DNA of 64,000 nucleotides from Galbibacter orientalis DSM 19592 (GTDB lineage: Bacteria; Bacteroidota; Bacteroidia; Flavobacteriales; Flavobacteriaceae): assembly GCF_000260115.1 (NCBI RefSeq), contig NZ_JH651379.1:3498240-3562239 (forward strand), read 5' to 3'. Position 1 is the stretch's first letter. Every line of letters starts with the position of its first letter. The notes under the pieces are model-generated. The model saw nothing but the letters and a program-made list of their open reading frames with translations, was not told the DNA's origin and did no database searches. A program made the translations under genes and the position numbers. This document shows positions 34,461-44,874 of the stretch, in pieces.

Positions 34461-36140
34461 ATGATAAAAAAATTACTCTTCATCTCCTTTTTACTCATTA
34501 TAGGGTGTAAAGAAAGGAAATCAGCAGTTAAAGGGTTAATTGCAAAAAATGGGATGGTAGTTTCAGCACGAGTGGAAGCTTCTCAAATAGGAACGGATAT
34601 TCTAAAACAGGGCGGAAACGCCTTTGACGCCATGATTGCTACCAAATTTGCGCTAGCAGTAGCTTTCCCTTTTGCAGGAAATATTGGTGGCGGCGGATTT
34701 ATGGTTTACAGACTTAATGATGGTACTACAGGAACTCTTGATTTTAGAGAAAAAGCTCCTTTGACAGCTACTAAAAATATGTATTTAGATTCTTTAGGAA
34801 ATGTAATTGAAGGAAAAAGTACAGAAGGAGCTACAGCAGTTGGAGTACCTGGAACCGTAGCTGGTATTTTTGAAATTCATAAAAAGTTTGGTTCGCTTCC
34901 TATGGAGCAACTTATTCAACCAGCTATCGATCTTGCTAAAAAAGGTGTTTTAGTCACCGAAAAACAAGCTCGAAGATTGGAACATTATAAAGAGTCAATC
35001 ACTAAAATAAGTAGTGATACTGTATTGTTTGCAAAAAATTTTTCTGCTAAAGATTCTATTAAATATATAGAATTAGCAAAAACATTAGAAGTTATAAAGG
35101 AAAAAGGTAAGGACGGGTTTTATAAAGGTGAAGTAGCAGAAAAAATAGTAGATTTCCTTCAAAAAAATGGAGGTGTTATTACTCTAGAAGATTTAGAAAA
35201 GTATCAAGCTGTTTGGAGAAAGCCAGTAGAATTTTCTTATAAAAATATAAATGTTATTTCTATGGGACCACCAAGCAGTGGCGGAATTACCTTGGCTCAA
35301 ATAATGAAAATGATTGAAAGTAAAGGTTTAGATTCTAATCATAACTCGGTTAAAGCAATACAGTTAATCACAGAAGCAGAAAGACGAGCCTATGCCGATA
35401 GAGCTTATTTTTTAGGAGATCCAGACTTTACGCAAATCCCTGAATTAGAAATAACAAGCTCGACATATTTAAATGATAGAATGAATTCTTTTTCTTATGA
35501 AAAAGCTACTCCTTCTGAAGAGGTATCACACGGAAATGTCGAAATTATTGAAAGCGATCAAACTACGCACTTCTCTATTGTGGATCAGTTTGGGAATGCA
35601 GTATCGGTAACCACTACCTTAAATGGTGCGTATGGTGCTAAGTTGTATTCTGAGGAATTAGGTTTTTTCTTCAATAATGAAATGGATGATTTTAGCTCCA
35701 AACCAGGAGTCCCTAATATGTTTGGGCTTATTGGTGGAGAAGCAAACAGTATTATGCCAGAAAAGAGAATGTTAAGCAGCATGACTCCTACTATTGTTGA
35801 AAAAAATGGTAAATTACTCATGGTTTTAGGAACTCCTGGAGGTTCTACTATTATCACTTCAGTGTTGCAAACTATTTTAAATGTGGAAGAATATGAAATG
35901 GGAATGCAAGAGGCGGTAAATGCACCACGTTTTCATCATCAATGGTTGCCAGACGAAATTAGGATGGAACCAAATAGCTTTGATAAAGAAACTATTAAAG
36001 AGCTTAAGGATTTAGGATATTTTATTAACGAATCTAATGCTAGAATTATTGGACTTGTAGATGCTGTTTTAGTTCTTCCTGACGGGAGATTGGAGGCTGG
36101 TGCAGACAAAAGAGGAGACGATACTGCAATAGGATTTTAA
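34461..36140 (+). CDS. ggt: Gamma-glutamyltransferase
   Basis: A 559-residue secreted N-terminal-nucleophile hydrolase. A lipoprotein-type signal ends LIIGC (Cys16). The large subunit precedes the autocleavage site TTHFS, with the nucleophile Thr at T368. After it come the motifs DQFGNAVSVTTTLN and ERMLSSMTPT-like (EKRMLSSMTPTIV), then GTPGGSTIITSV. It transfers or hydrolyses gamma-glutamyl groups such as those of glutathione in the periplasm. Length is normal. It lies 6 bp after the AcpH-like gene and 11 bp before the next gene, so a three-gene operon is likely. Confidence 0.92.
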   Translation: MIKKLLFISFLLIIGCKERKSAVKGLIAKNGMVVSARVEASQIGTDILKQGGNAFDAMIATKFALAVAFPFAGNIGGGGFMVYRLNDGTTGTLDFREKAPLTATKNMYLDSLGNVIEGKSTEGATAVGVPGTVAGIFEIHKKFGSLPMEQLIQPAIDLAKKGVLVTEKQARRLEHYKESITKISSDTVLFAKNFSAKDSIKYIELAKTLEVIKEKGKDGFYKGEVAEKIVDFLQKNGGVITLEDLEKYQAVWRKPVEFSYKNINVISMGPPSSGGITLAQIMKMIESKGLDSNHNSVKAIQLITEAERRAYADRAYFLGDPDFTQIPELEITSSTYLNDRMNSFSYEKATPSEEVSHGNVEIIESDQTTHFSIVDQFGNAVSVTTTLNGAYGAKLYSEELGFFFNNEMDDFSSKPGVPNMFGLIGGEANSIMPEKRMLSSMTPTIVEKNGKLLMVLGTPGGSTIITSVLQTILNVEEYEMGMQEAVNAPRFHHQWLPDEIRMEPNSFDKETIKELKDLGYFINESNARIIGLVDAVLVLPDGRLEAGADKRGDDTAIGF

Positions 36141-36151
36141 AAACCATACAA

Positions 36152-36859
36152 ATGAGAATCATAAAAAAAATAGTAAAGTTTTTAGTAATACTATTGTTAT
36201 TACTGATAACAATTTCTGCGGTTGTATATTTTGTATACAACGAACCTTTACCGCAAGGAAAGGAAGGCCCGCAAGCGGAAGCTTTAGCCGATAAAATGCT
36301 GAAATCTATAAATTACACCAATTATACAAAAACCCGTTTTATTGAATGGTCTTTTGCAGGAAAGCACTTTTACAAATGGGATAAAGAGAAGAAATTAGCC
36401 GATGTAAAATGGGATAATTATCTTGTTAAACTTAACTTGAATAATTACAGTAAAAGTGAAGTTTATATTGATGGAGTTAAAATGCATACAGACCCAAAGC
36501 AAGAATTAATAGATACCGCAGTAAAGTATTTTAATAACGATTCTTTTTGGTTAGTAGCTCCTTTTAAGATAAGAGATAAAGGAACAAAAAGGAGTTTTGT
36601 AACACTTGATGACGGAAAAGGAGCTCTTTTAGTAACCTATACACAAGGAGGGGATACTCCAGGCGATTCCTATTTATGGAAATTAACGGATGCTGGATTT
36701 CCACAAAGCTTTAAAATGTGGGTTAGCATTATTCCAATTGGCGGACTCGAAGCTTCATGGGATGAGTGGAAAGTAATGGAAACCACTACTTACCTACCCT
36801 CAAAACACGATTTTTTGTTTCTAGAATTAGAAATGGGAGATTTAAAAGCGTATAATTAA
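36152..36859 (+). CDS. Membrane-anchored protein of unknown function
   Basis: A 235-residue protein with one N-terminal transmembrane segment (about residues 7-30) followed by a soluble domain outside the inner membrane. It contains WSFAGKHFYKWDKEKKLADV and a Trp-rich second half (GDSYLWKLTDAGFPQSFKMW). No catalytic motif was seen. The layout resembles uncharacterised Bacteroidota envelope proteins. It starts 11 bp after ggt and is probably co-transcribed with it. Confidence 0.75.
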   Translation: MRIIKKIVKFLVILLLLLITISAVVYFVYNEPLPQGKEGPQAEALADKMLKSINYTNYTKTRFIEWSFAGKHFYKWDKEKKLADVKWDNYLVKLNLNNYSKSEVYIDGVKMHTDPKQELIDTAVKYFNNDSFWLVAPFKIRDKGTKRSFVTLDDGKGALLVTYTQGGDTPGDSYLWKLTDAGFPQSFKMWVSIIPIGGLEASWDEWKVMETTTYLPSKHDFLFLELEMGDLKAYN

Positions 36860-36913
36860 ACTCCACCTCATGCCGCTCAAAGGAAGGCACCTTAATACAG
36901 AAAAAAGATCGCA

Positions 36914-37084
36914 GTCATGTCGACCAGCGGGAGACATCTCATTATCGAAAGCAATTTGAATTGAACACCCTAGTTATCAATAAGGAAGCCTTTTTTTATA
37001 GATTTTCCTCTAAAAATTGACAAACTCTGAACAATCAAATCTCTATTATTTTGTTGATGTGATTTCTCTTTTCAGTCGAAATGA
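36914..37084. repeat. Inverted-end repeat unit 1 of 3
   Basis: A 171-bp unit starting GTCATGTCGACCAGCGGGAG and ending CAGTCGAAATGAC. The two ends are imperfect inverted repeats of each other (GTCATGTCGAC versus GTCATTTCGACTG). Similar to the GTCATTTCGA-type interspersed repeats of many Bacteroidota. A 13-bp linker separates it from unit 2. Confidence 0.75.
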
Positions 37085-37097
37085 CTAAAGCACCGTA

Positions 37098-37272
37098 GTC
37101 ATGTCGACCAACGGGAGACATCTCATTATCAAACGCACCATGGATAGAACAGTTTAAGCGTTAATAAGAAAAGTTTTCTTTATAGATTTTTCTATAAGAA
37201 CATAACAGAATCCAAAGCAATCAAATCTCTGTAATTCTGTTGGTGCGATTTCTCCTTTTCAGTCGAAATGAC
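37098..37272. repeat. Inverted-end repeat unit 2 of 3
   Basis: A 175-bp unit with the same ends, diverged in the middle. The period to unit 1 is 184 bp. Confidence 0.75.
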
Positions 37273-37284
37273 TAAAGCAACGCA

Positions 37285-37457
37285 GTCATGTCGACCAGCG
37301 GGAGACATCTCATTATCGAAAGCAATTTGAATTGAACACCCTAGCTATCAATAAGAAAATTTTTCTTAATCGATTTTTCTGTATGAATACGACAAACTCA
37401 GAACAATCAAATCTCTGTTATTTTGTGGGTGTGATTTCTCATTTCAGTCGAAATGAC
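37285..37457. repeat. Inverted-end repeat unit 3 of 3
   Basis: A 173-bp unit, closer to unit 1 in its left half (GAAAGCAATTTGAATTGAAC is shared by both). The period to unit 2 is 187 bp. It ends about 95 bp before the uvrA promoter box. Confidence 0.75.
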
Positions 37458-37551
37458 GGGATTATTTTAAGGAATTTTACGGCTTGACAAACCAATAACT
37501 TAATTATTAAATTCAAAACTCCATCTTCTTCCCTTTTAACACTTAAAATCG

Positions 37552-37559
37552 TAACTTTG
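37552..37559 (+). promoter_or_regulatory. Candidate -7 box of uvrA
   Basis: TAACTTTG fits TAnnTTTG and lies 17 bp upstream of the ATG at 37576, implying a very short leader. Confidence 0.45.
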
Positions 37560-37575
37560 TAGTTTTGCGTTTTAT

Positions 37576-40407
37576 ATGACAAATTTTGAAGAAAACATAG
37601 AGGTTAAAGGCGCTAGAGTCCATAACCTTAAAAATATAGATGTAACAATTCCAAGAGAAAAATTGGTAGTTATAACCGGACTTTCAGGAAGTGGGAAATC
37701 ATCCTTAGCTTTTGATACTATTTATGCCGAAGGTCAACGTCGATATATTGAAACATTTTCAGCATATGCACGTCAATTTCTTGGAGGATTAGAGCGTCCC
37801 GATGTCGATAAAATTGACGGACTCTCCCCTGTTATCGCTATTGAACAAAAAACTACTTCTAAGTCGCCACGCTCTACCGTTGGGACTATTACTGAGATAT
37901 ACGATTTCTTACGTTTATTATTTGCCCGTGCTGCAGATGCTTATAGCTACAATACTGGTGAAAAAATGGTGAGTTATAGCGACGAGCAGATAAAAGACCT
38001 TATTATAAGCGAGTATAATGGTAAGCGGATCAATATTCTTGCACCAGTAGTTAGAAGTAGAAAAGGACATTATAGGGAATTATTCGAGCAGATTTCTAAA
38101 CAAGGTTTTGTAAAAGTACGGGTTGACGGAGAAATTTTAGACCTCACCAAAGGAATGAAAGTTGACCGTTATAAAAATCATGATATAGAAACCGTCATCG
38201 ATAGAATGCAAATTGATGATAATGAAAATACCTCTAAACGCCTTTCTGAGAGTATTAATACCGCCATGTATCATGGAGATGATGTGTTAATGATAATAGA
38301 TCATGATACTGAGGAAGCCCGTTTTTTTAGTCGAAATTTAATGTGTCCTACTTCTGGAATTTCATACCCTAATCCAGAGCCTAATACATTTTCATTCAAT
38401 TCCCCTAAAGGAATGTGCCCTACTTGCAGTGGCTTAGGGAAGATATATGAAGTAAACTTTGAAAAAATTATTCCTAATGATGCTTTAAGCATTAAAGCTG
38501 GCGGGATTGCTCCCTTAGGAGAATATAAAAAATCTTGGATTTTCAAGCAGTTAGAAGTTATAGCACAACGTTACGATTTTGAACTCACAGATCCAATTAA
38601 GAAAATCCCTGCCGAAGCAATGGAAATGATTCTTAATGGAGGGAATGAAAAATTCTCTGTAGAATCTAAAACATTAGGAATTACCAGAGATTACAAAATT
38701 GATTTTGAAGGGATTATTAGCTTTATAAAAAATCAGTTTGAAGAGAGTCAGTCTACCTCTATCCGTCGCTGGGCAAAAGGATTTATGGATAAAGTAAATT
38801 GCCCTACTTGTGATGGAAGCAGACTAAGAAGGGAGTCGTTGTATTTTATGGTGAATGAAAAAAATATAGCTGAATTATCTGCTTTAGATATGATTGAATT
38901 AGCTTCTTTCTTTAAAGATTTACCAAAGCAACTTTCAGAAAAGCAGTTAAAAATTGGAGAGGAAATTCTTAAAGAGATTACGGCAAGAATTGATTTTCTT
39001 TTAGATGTTGGTCTTAATTATTTATCGCTAAGCAGAAGTTCAAAGTCGCTTTCTGGTGGGGAAGCACAACGAATTCGTTTAGCCACACAGATAGGTTCGC
39101 AACTTGTTGGTGTTTTGTATATTTTAGACGAGCCGAGTATTGGATTACATCAAAGAGATAACGACCGACTCATAAAATCTTTAGAATCTTTAAGAGATAT
39201 TGGGAATTCTGTGATTGTGGTGGAGCACGATAAAGATATGATTGAACGTGCAGATCATGTTATCGATATCGGTCCAAAAGCAGGAAAGTTAGGCGGTGAA
39301 ATAATTTCTGAAGGACCTCCATCAGGATTAAAGAAATACAATACCCTTACAGCAGATTACATCACAGGAAAGAAAGAAATTGAAATTCCTGAAAAACGAA
39401 GAAAAGGCAATGGAAAATCTATTGTTTTAAAAGGATGTTCTGGAAATAATTTAAAGAACATCAATGTTGAGTTTCCTTTAGGAAAAATGATTGGAGTTAC
39501 GGGAGTTTCTGGAAGCGGAAAATCTACATTAATTAACGAGACCTTATATCCTATTTTAAATGAACACTTTTTTAATGCTGTAAAAATCCCCATGCCTTAC
39601 AAAAGCATCAAAGGCTTAGAGCATATAGATAAGGTAATAGATATTAATCAATCTCCAATAGGGAGAACCCCTCGCTCCAACCCTGCTACGTATACTGGTG
39701 TTTTTAGTGAAATTAGAACACTATTTACACAAACCCCAGAAGCTATGATTCGCGGTTATAAGCCTGGAAGATTTAGCTTTAATGTAAAAGGAGGAAGATG
39801 TGAGACCTGTCAAGGTGCCGGAGTGAGAGTTATTGAAATGAATTTTTTGCCAGATGTAACAGTATCATGTGAAACTTGTAATGGAAAACGATTCAATAGA
39901 GAGACCTTAGAAATTAGATATAAAGGAAAGTCGATTGCCGATGTTTTAGAAATGACTATTAATGAAGCTGTGGAGTTTTTTGCAAACATCCCAAAGATAC
40001 ACCGTAAAATAGCAACATTGCAAGACGTAGGGTTAGGCTATATTACACTAGGACAGCAGTCTACTACCCTTTCTGGCGGGGAAGCTCAACGCGTGAAATT
40101 GGCTACAGAACTTTCTAAAAAAGATACTGGAAATACGTTTTATATTTTAGACGAACCCACAACTGGATTACATTTTGAAGATATTAATGTATTGATGGGA
40201 GTTCTCAATACACTAACTAACAAAGGAAATACTGTTTTGATAATTGAGCATAATCTAGATGTTATTAAAATGGTAGATCATATTATAGATATTGGCCCTG
40301 AAGGCGGAAAAGGTGGTGGAAAAGTTATTGCCACTGGAGCTCCAGAAGAAATAGTTACTAATAAAAAAAGTCATACCGCTAAGTACTTAAAGAAAGAATT
40401 AAAATAA
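37576..40407 (+). CDS. uvrA: Excinuclease ABC subunit A
   Basis: A 943-residue ATPase of nucleotide excision repair that finds DNA damage with UvrB. Two ABC modules are visible: Walker [10 protein letters not shown] near residue 35 and GVSGSGKST near residue 640, and signatures [10 protein letters not shown] and [10 protein letters not shown]. Zinc-finger cysteines occur in [10 protein letters not shown] and CPTCDGSR of the first module and in CETCQGAG and CETCNGKRF of the second. Length is normal. It is transcribed alone, with the three inverted-end repeat units upstream. Confidence 0.97.
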   Translation: MTNFEENIEVKGARVHNLKNIDVTIPREKLVVITGLSGSGKSSLAFDTIYAEGQRRYIETFSAYARQFLGGLERPDVDKIDGLSPVIAIEQKTTSKSPRSTVGTITEIYDFLRLLFARAADAYSYNTGEKMVSYSDEQIKDLIISEYNGKRINILAPVVRSRKGHYRELFEQISKQGFVKVRVDGEILDLTKGMKVDRYKNHDIETVIDRMQIDDNENTSKRLSESINTAMYHGDDVLMIIDHDTEEARFFSRNLMCPTSGISYPNPEPNTFSFNSPKGMCPTCSGLGKIYEVNFEKIIPNDALSIKAGGIAPLGEYKKSWIFKQLEVIAQRYDFELTDPIKKIPAEAMEMILNGGNEKFSVESKTLGITRDYKIDFEGIISFIKNQFEESQSTSIRRWAKGFMDKVNCPTCDGSRLRRESLYFMVNEKNIAELSALDMIELASFFKDLPKQLSEKQLKIGEEILKEITARIDFLLDVGLNYLSLSRSSKSLSGGEAQRIRLATQIGSQLVGVLYILDEPSIGLHQRDNDRLIKSLESLRDIGNSVIVVEHDKDMIERADHVIDIGPKAGKLGGEIISEGPPSGLKKYNTLTADYITGKKEIEIPEKRRKGNGKSIVLKGCSGNNLKNINVEFPLGKMIGVTGVSGSGKSTLINETLYPILNEHFFNAVKIPMPYKSIKGLEHIDKVIDINQSPIGRTPRSNPATYTGVFSEIRTLFTQTPEAMIRGYKPGRFSFNVKGGRCETCQGAGVRVIEMNFLPDVTVSCETCNGKRFNRETLEIRYKGKSIADVLEMTINEAVEFFANIPKIHRKIATLQDVGLGYITLGQQSTTLSGGEAQRVKLATELSKKDTGNTFYILDEPTTGLHFEDINVLMGVLNTLTNKGNTVLIIEHNLDVIKMVDHIIDIGPEGGKGGGKVIATGAPEEIVTNKKSHTAKYLKKELK

Positions 40408-40459
40408 ACTATTTAAGTTACTGTAAATAAACCTATTGATTATTAAAACACAATATAAA

Positions 40460-41149
40460 ATGAGAAAAGAAAAGCATCATAAAGGATGGAATGAGATAAA
40501 AACAAATGATTCATGGGCCATTTTTAAAATCATGAGTGAATTTGTAAATGGCTATGAGAGATTAAGTAAAATAGGTCCCTGTGTTTCTATATTTGGATCT
40601 GCTCGTACTAAACCAGAACACAAATATTATCAATTGGCAGAAAATATTGCTAAGAAAATAGTAGAGGCTGGTTATGGAGTAATTACGGGTGGTGGCCCTG
40701 GAATTATGGAAGCTGGTAATAAAGGAGCACATTTGGCAGGTGGAACCTCTGTAGGTTTAAACATAGAACTCCCCTTTGAGCAACATGACAATCCATACAT
40801 AGATAGTGATAAAAGTTTAGATTTTGATTACTTTTTTGTTCGTAAAGTTATGTTTGTAAAATATTCTCAAGGATTTGTAGTTATGCCAGGTGGATTTGGA
40901 ACTTTAGACGAGCTTTTTGAGGCTATTACACTCATTCAAACTAAAAAAATAGCAATGTTTCCTATTATATTAGTTGGAACCGATTTTTGGGGAGGATTAA
41001 TGGACTGGGTTAAAACAACCTTGCTAAATGCAAATAACAATATAAGTGAAAAAGATTTAGATTTGATTAAGCTAGTAGATACTGAAGACGAAGTAATTGA
41101 GGTTCTTGATGCTTTTTACAAAAAATTCAATTTGAGTCCAAATTTCTAA
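40460..41149 (+). CDS. LOG-family (TIGR00730) Rossmann-fold protein
   Basis: A 229-residue protein of the lysine-decarboxylase-like/LOG family. The nucleotide-binding GGGPGIMEAGNKGA and the diagnostic PGGFGTLDELFE are both present. Characterised members cleave ribose-5-phosphate from cytokinin nucleotides or AMP. The bacterial role here is unproven. The start is placed at the ATG at 40460. A TTG eight codons upstream is the only alternative in frame. Confidence 0.85.
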   Translation: MRKEKHHKGWNEIKTNDSWAIFKIMSEFVNGYERLSKIGPCVSIFGSARTKPEHKYYQLAENIAKKIVEAGYGVITGGGPGIMEAGNKGAHLAGGTSVGLNIELPFEQHDNPYIDSDKSLDFDYFFVRKVMFVKYSQGFVVMPGGFGTLDELFEAITLIQTKKIAMFPIILVGTDFWGGLMDWVKTTLLNANNNISEKDLDLIKLVDTEDEVIEVLDAFYKKFNLSPNF

Positions 41150-41203
41150 TTTTTAATAAAGACGTTGGACAATTTCTTATAATAAGTTCATGAGGGATTA
41201 AAT

Positions 41204-42082
41204 TTACGCCTGAACATCATCTATTGATGTTTCAGGCTTTTTTTTATTAATTCTATATTCTGAATACACCATTGTAAATTCAGCTCCCATAAAAAATATA
41301 AGTCCCGTATAGTATACCCAAAGTAAAATTAATACCACTGAACTTGCACCACCATAAACCGATGCAGGCGCTGCTTGCCCAAAGTAAACTCCTATAACTG
41401 TTTTCCCTAATAAAAATAATAATGTAGTTATGGAAGCCCCTATTAAAGCTGTTTTCCAACGAATTCTTTTGTGAGGTAAAAATCTATAAATAGCTCCAAA
41501 TAAAATTGTTATAACCACTAATGAAACTAAAAAATTAAGTCCGCTAACAATAAGAGAAGCTATTTCTGGATAATAATTTTTAACGTAATTATTAAACACT
41601 GAAATTCCTGCAGATACAATTAAAGAGATAATCAATAAAAATCCAATAGCCATTACCATCCCAAAAGAAATAAGCCTATCTATAACCATTTTCTTAAAAG
41701 TAGAATTATCTTCCTTAACCTCAAAAATAGTATTTAGTGTTTTTTGTAATTGAAAAAAAACTCCTGTTGCCCCAAAAATCAATGTCCCTCCACTTATAAT
41801 CATATTCACCGCAGAATTGCTATTAATACTTGCACTACTTATCATCCCCTCAATGGCTTTTGCTGGCTCATACCCTACTAAACTTGAGAACTCCTGAGTA
41901 ATATGTCCTTGCACCGCTTCTCTTCCGAAGAAAATACTAGTCACCCAAATTACTATCAATAATAATGAAGGTAAAGAAAATAAAGTGTAGTATGCAATAA
42001 TAGCACTTTGCGCAAATGGGTCTAAGTCCAACCATCTAGAAAAAGTATCTTTTAAAATTTTAATGCTAGTTTTTATTTTCAT
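41204..42082 (-). CDS. YihY/BrkB-family membrane protein
   Basis: A 292-residue inner-membrane protein with about six helices, the YihY/virulence factor BrkB fold. Family landmarks are AQSAIIAYYTLFSLPSLLL in the first helix and FGAIYRFLPHKRIRWK between helices four and five, with TGLIFFMGAEFTMVYSE near the end. The family was once thought to be RNase BN, which is now known to be wrong. Its present function is unknown. Monocistronic and convergent with the LOG gene. Confidence 0.88.
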   Translation of the reverse strand: MKIKTSIKILKDTFSRWLDLDPFAQSAIIAYYTLFSLPSLLLIVIWVTSIFFGREAVQGHITQEFSSLVGYEPAKAIEGMISSASINSNSAVNMIISGGTLIFGATGVFFQLQKTLNTIFEVKEDNSTFKKMVIDRLISFGMVMAIGFLLIISLIVSAGISVFNNYVKNYYPEIASLIVSGLNFLVSLVVITILFGAIYRFLPHKRIRWKTALIGASITTLLFLLGKTVIGVYFGQAAPASVYGGASSVVLILLWVYYTGLIFFMGAEFTMVYSEYRINKKKPETSIDDVQA

Positions 42083-42130
42083 TTAAAATTAAATTGGAGT
42101 AATAGCTATTTTAAAGATATCTTTTATATA

Positions 42131-42176
42131 AGGAAAAAGCTGTTAAATAATCTACAAAAGATTACTTAACAGCTTT
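42131..42176 (-). terminator. Intrinsic terminator of ppc
   Basis: An 11-bp stem AAAGCTGTTAA / TTAACAGCTTT with an inner TAATCT/AGATTA extension, followed on the minus strand by T residues. It lies 22 bp past the ppc stop. Confidence 0.85.
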
Positions 42177-42197
42177 AAATTAGCTATTTTTAAATAC

Positions 42198-44786
42198 TTA
42201 TGCTGAGTTTCTGGCAGCATTTATATTCCCAAATAAAGAGCGAGTAACCATACGCTCATAAGTTTCCATAAGCTCTGGATCTACCTCTTTTTTAGAAGCA
42301 TTTAACTCTTGAATTTGTCTAAGAGCAAATTGCTGAATTGTTAATAAAGGCAACACTATTTTCTCTCTTACTTGAATTGAAGCTTTCATAGAGCGCGTAT
42401 CTTCCATTAACTCGGAATATCCTGTTAATTTAAGCAGCATAGCCTTACTTCTTTCATATTCTTCATGTATAATCTTCCAAAAAGCTCCAAACTCTTTATC
42501 ATCTTGCATATAGGCAGTAAGCTTAAAGAAAGACTTAGTTAAACTCATCATACTATTTTCTAGCAAAGTTCTAAAGAAAGTAGAGTTTTGGTATAGCGAT
42601 TGTACTTTATCAAATTCATTGTTGTCTACAAACTCTTGGATAGCAACACCTACCCCATAAAATCCTGGTACATTTTGTTTTAACTGACTCCAACTTCCTA
42701 CAAAAGGAATTGCTCTTAAATCAGAAAAAACTAATTTATCGCCCCCTCCTCTTTTTGAAGGTCTACTTCCAATATTTGTTTTTGCATAATATTTTAGCGT
42801 ACTCATACGCTCTAAATAAGGCAAGAATTTAGGATGATTTTTAAAATCTACATATGCTTTATAGCTAATTTTAGCTAATCTATCCATTGTATCCCTATCT
42901 TCTTTCCCTAATCTATCTTTTTCATTAGCAAAAACATTATTTGCAATCCCAGAACTTAATAATTGCTCTAAGTTATACTGGCAAGATTCTGGAGTTCCAA
43001 AATTAGAACTAATAGTCTGACCTTGGATAGTAAGCTGAACTTCTTCATTTTCAATTGTAGGTCCTAATGAAGCATAAAACTGATGCGTTTTACCACCTCC
43101 ACGTGCTGGTGGTCCTCCTCTACCATCAAAAAAGACAACTTTAATACCGTATTTACGAGATATAGCAGATAAGGCTTCTTTAGCTCTGTAAATTCCCCAG
43201 TTAGCCATTAAATAACCTCCATCTTTTGTTCCATCAGAGAAACCAAGCATAATAGTTTGCTTATTCCCTCTACGTTTTAAATGTTCTGCATACGCCTTGT
43301 TCTTATAAAGCGTCTCCATAACATTATGCGCATCTTCTAAATCCTCAACAGTTTCAAATAACGGTACAACATCGGTAGTTGGCTGCTCCCAATCGCACAT
43401 ACGAATCATAGCAAACGCCTCCATTACATTTAACACACTACCATTATTACTAATAATGTATCTATTACTTCCCATTTCCCCATTATTTCTTTGAATGGTT
43501 TTCATGGCATAAATAGATTCAAGCGTGTTTCTACTCATCTCATGTTTAAACAAACTAGGATTAACTTTTCCTACAATTTTACTAAGCGCATTGATTTGTT
43601 TTTCTTCGGATAATTTATTGTAATTCTTCGGAAAAATATCAAGTCCCATTTCTAAAGACTCCTCAACAATATTTGATAATACGTTGTGGTGTACTCTTGA
43701 ATCTTGACGAATATCTAAGGTTGCAAAATGAAAGCCGAATAGCTTCATTTTATTAATTAAATCATTTATTTCATCAACAAATAACGACTGATGTTTAGTT
43801 TCCAGAATCTCTCTTATCTCTAAAAGAGTACTCATAGTCTCTTCTGCAGTAATGGTAGTTCTCCCACTTTGTAGAAATATGTTTTCATAAAGCTTAGACT
43901 CTAAATCAGTAATAAGCTTATCTACAAATTTAAAGGTAATTCTACGACGTAACCTTCTTACATCACGATAATAATTTTTAAGAATTGTACTACGAAGTCT
44001 ATCAGCTACTTTTAAAGTAATTTCTGTAGTTACAAAAGGATTTCCATCCCTATCTCCTCCAGGCCAAAAACCTAAATTTAATACTTGGTTGTTTAATTCC
44101 TCTTCTCCAAAAATATTATCTTGGATATAATCAAAAATCTGACTAGCAGATTGGTAGAACACATTTTCCAAATACCAAATCAAACTCACAGCCTCATCAA
44201 AAGGTGTAGGCTTTTCTTTTTTAAAGAAAGGAGTTTTTCCTAATTGCGCGAGTAACTTTTTAATAAGATTTAAATTGTTATCTCTAATTGCGGTAGCTAA
44301 ATCGGTTATAATACCTAATACAGAACCTGGGTAAAACTGCGTAGGATGCGCTGTTAATACTGGTCGCACTTTAAAATGCTCTAAATAAGCTTTAAGCTCT
44401 GGCATTTTGTTTTTAGCCTCCGCTTCTTCTTTTATGTTCCGAAGCGTACCTCTTCCGTCCATATTATTTACAACCGGAAAGGTAGCATCTTCAATAGCAT
44501 CAAAAAGCACAACTTGCCTTTCTATATATTGAATAAATCTAAAAAGAAGATCAAATTTTTCGGTATCGGTTGGTTTTTCGTAATATTTTTTAAAAAAATT
44601 ACCAACTATCTCTGTAGGGTTTTTATTTTCTTCATAACCCTTTTCACAAATTTCAGAAAATAGCGGTAATAATACTCCAGTATTACTTATTTCATCAAAT
44701 GGTAAAGTGATAAAAATACTGTTGTAGATTTGATATCTTGATAAAACACTTTCATTAAATCGGTCAATCTTTGGTTTTCTTAGCAT
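42198..44786 (-). CDS. ppc: Phosphoenolpyruvate carboxylase (divergent flavobacterial type)
   Basis: An 862-residue enzyme expected to carboxylate PEP to oxaloacetate and refill the TCA cycle. The start is placed at the ATG at 44786 (MLRKPKIDRF). An upstream ATG at 44816 adds only ten atypical residues. Active-site motifs are present but changed. TAHPTQ (145-150, H147) replaces the common TAHPTE, FDGRGGPPARGGGKTH (D554) replaces FHGRGG, and the C-terminus ends AARNSA instead of MRNTG. Similar sequences are annotated as Ppc across flavobacteria, so the changes are lineage-specific rather than signs of decay. Confidence 0.85.
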   Translation of the reverse strand: MLRKPKIDRFNESVLSRYQIYNSIFITLPFDEISNTGVLLPLFSEICEKGYEENKNPTEIVGNFFKKYYEKPTDTEKFDLLFRFIQYIERQVVLFDAIEDATFPVVNNMDGRGTLRNIKEEAEAKNKMPELKAYLEHFKVRPVLTAHPTQFYPGSVLGIITDLATAIRDNNLNLIKKLLAQLGKTPFFKKEKPTPFDEAVSLIWYLENVFYQSASQIFDYIQDNIFGEEELNNQVLNLGFWPGGDRDGNPFVTTEITLKVADRLRSTILKNYYRDVRRLRRRITFKFVDKLITDLESKLYENIFLQSGRTTITAEETMSTLLEIREILETKHQSLFVDEINDLINKMKLFGFHFATLDIRQDSRVHHNVLSNIVEESLEMGLDIFPKNYNKLSEEKQINALSKIVGKVNPSLFKHEMSRNTLESIYAMKTIQRNNGEMGSNRYIISNNGSVLNVMEAFAMIRMCDWEQPTTDVVPLFETVEDLEDAHNVMETLYKNKAYAEHLKRRGNKQTIMLGFSDGTKDGGYLMANWGIYRAKEALSAISRKYGIKVVFFDGRGGPPARGGGKTHQFYASLGPTIENEEVQLTIQGQTISSNFGTPESCQYNLEQLLSSGIANNVFANEKDRLGKEDRDTMDRLAKISYKAYVDFKNHPKFLPYLERMSTLKYYAKTNIGSRPSKRGGGDKLVFSDLRAIPFVGSWSQLKQNVPGFYGVGVAIQEFVDNNEFDKVQSLYQNSTFFRTLLENSMMSLTKSFFKLTAYMQDDKEFGAFWKIIHEEYERSKAMLLKLTGYSELMEDTRSMKASIQVREKIVLPLLTIQQFALRQIQELNASKKEVDPELMETYERMVTRSLFGNINAARNSA

Positions 44787-44812
44787 AAAAATTTTCTGTT
44801 TTACGTAAAAAT

Positions 44813-44849
44813 ACAAAAAACCCTCTCAAAACAAAGGCTTAAGAGGGTT
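44813..44849 (-). terminator. Intrinsic terminator of the Lrp-type regulator gene
   Basis: Stem AACCCTCT / AGAGGGTT with a 15-base loop, followed on the minus strand by a T run. It lies 26 bp past the stop of the regulator gene and just before ppc. Confidence 0.8.
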
Positions 44850-44874
44850 AGTTTATTGTTATAAAACAGAAATC

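Noticed and set aside
36914-37457. Possible CRISPR array
   Set aside because: The units are about 175 bp, have inverted ends and similar interiors. There are no short repeats with unique spacers and no cas genes.
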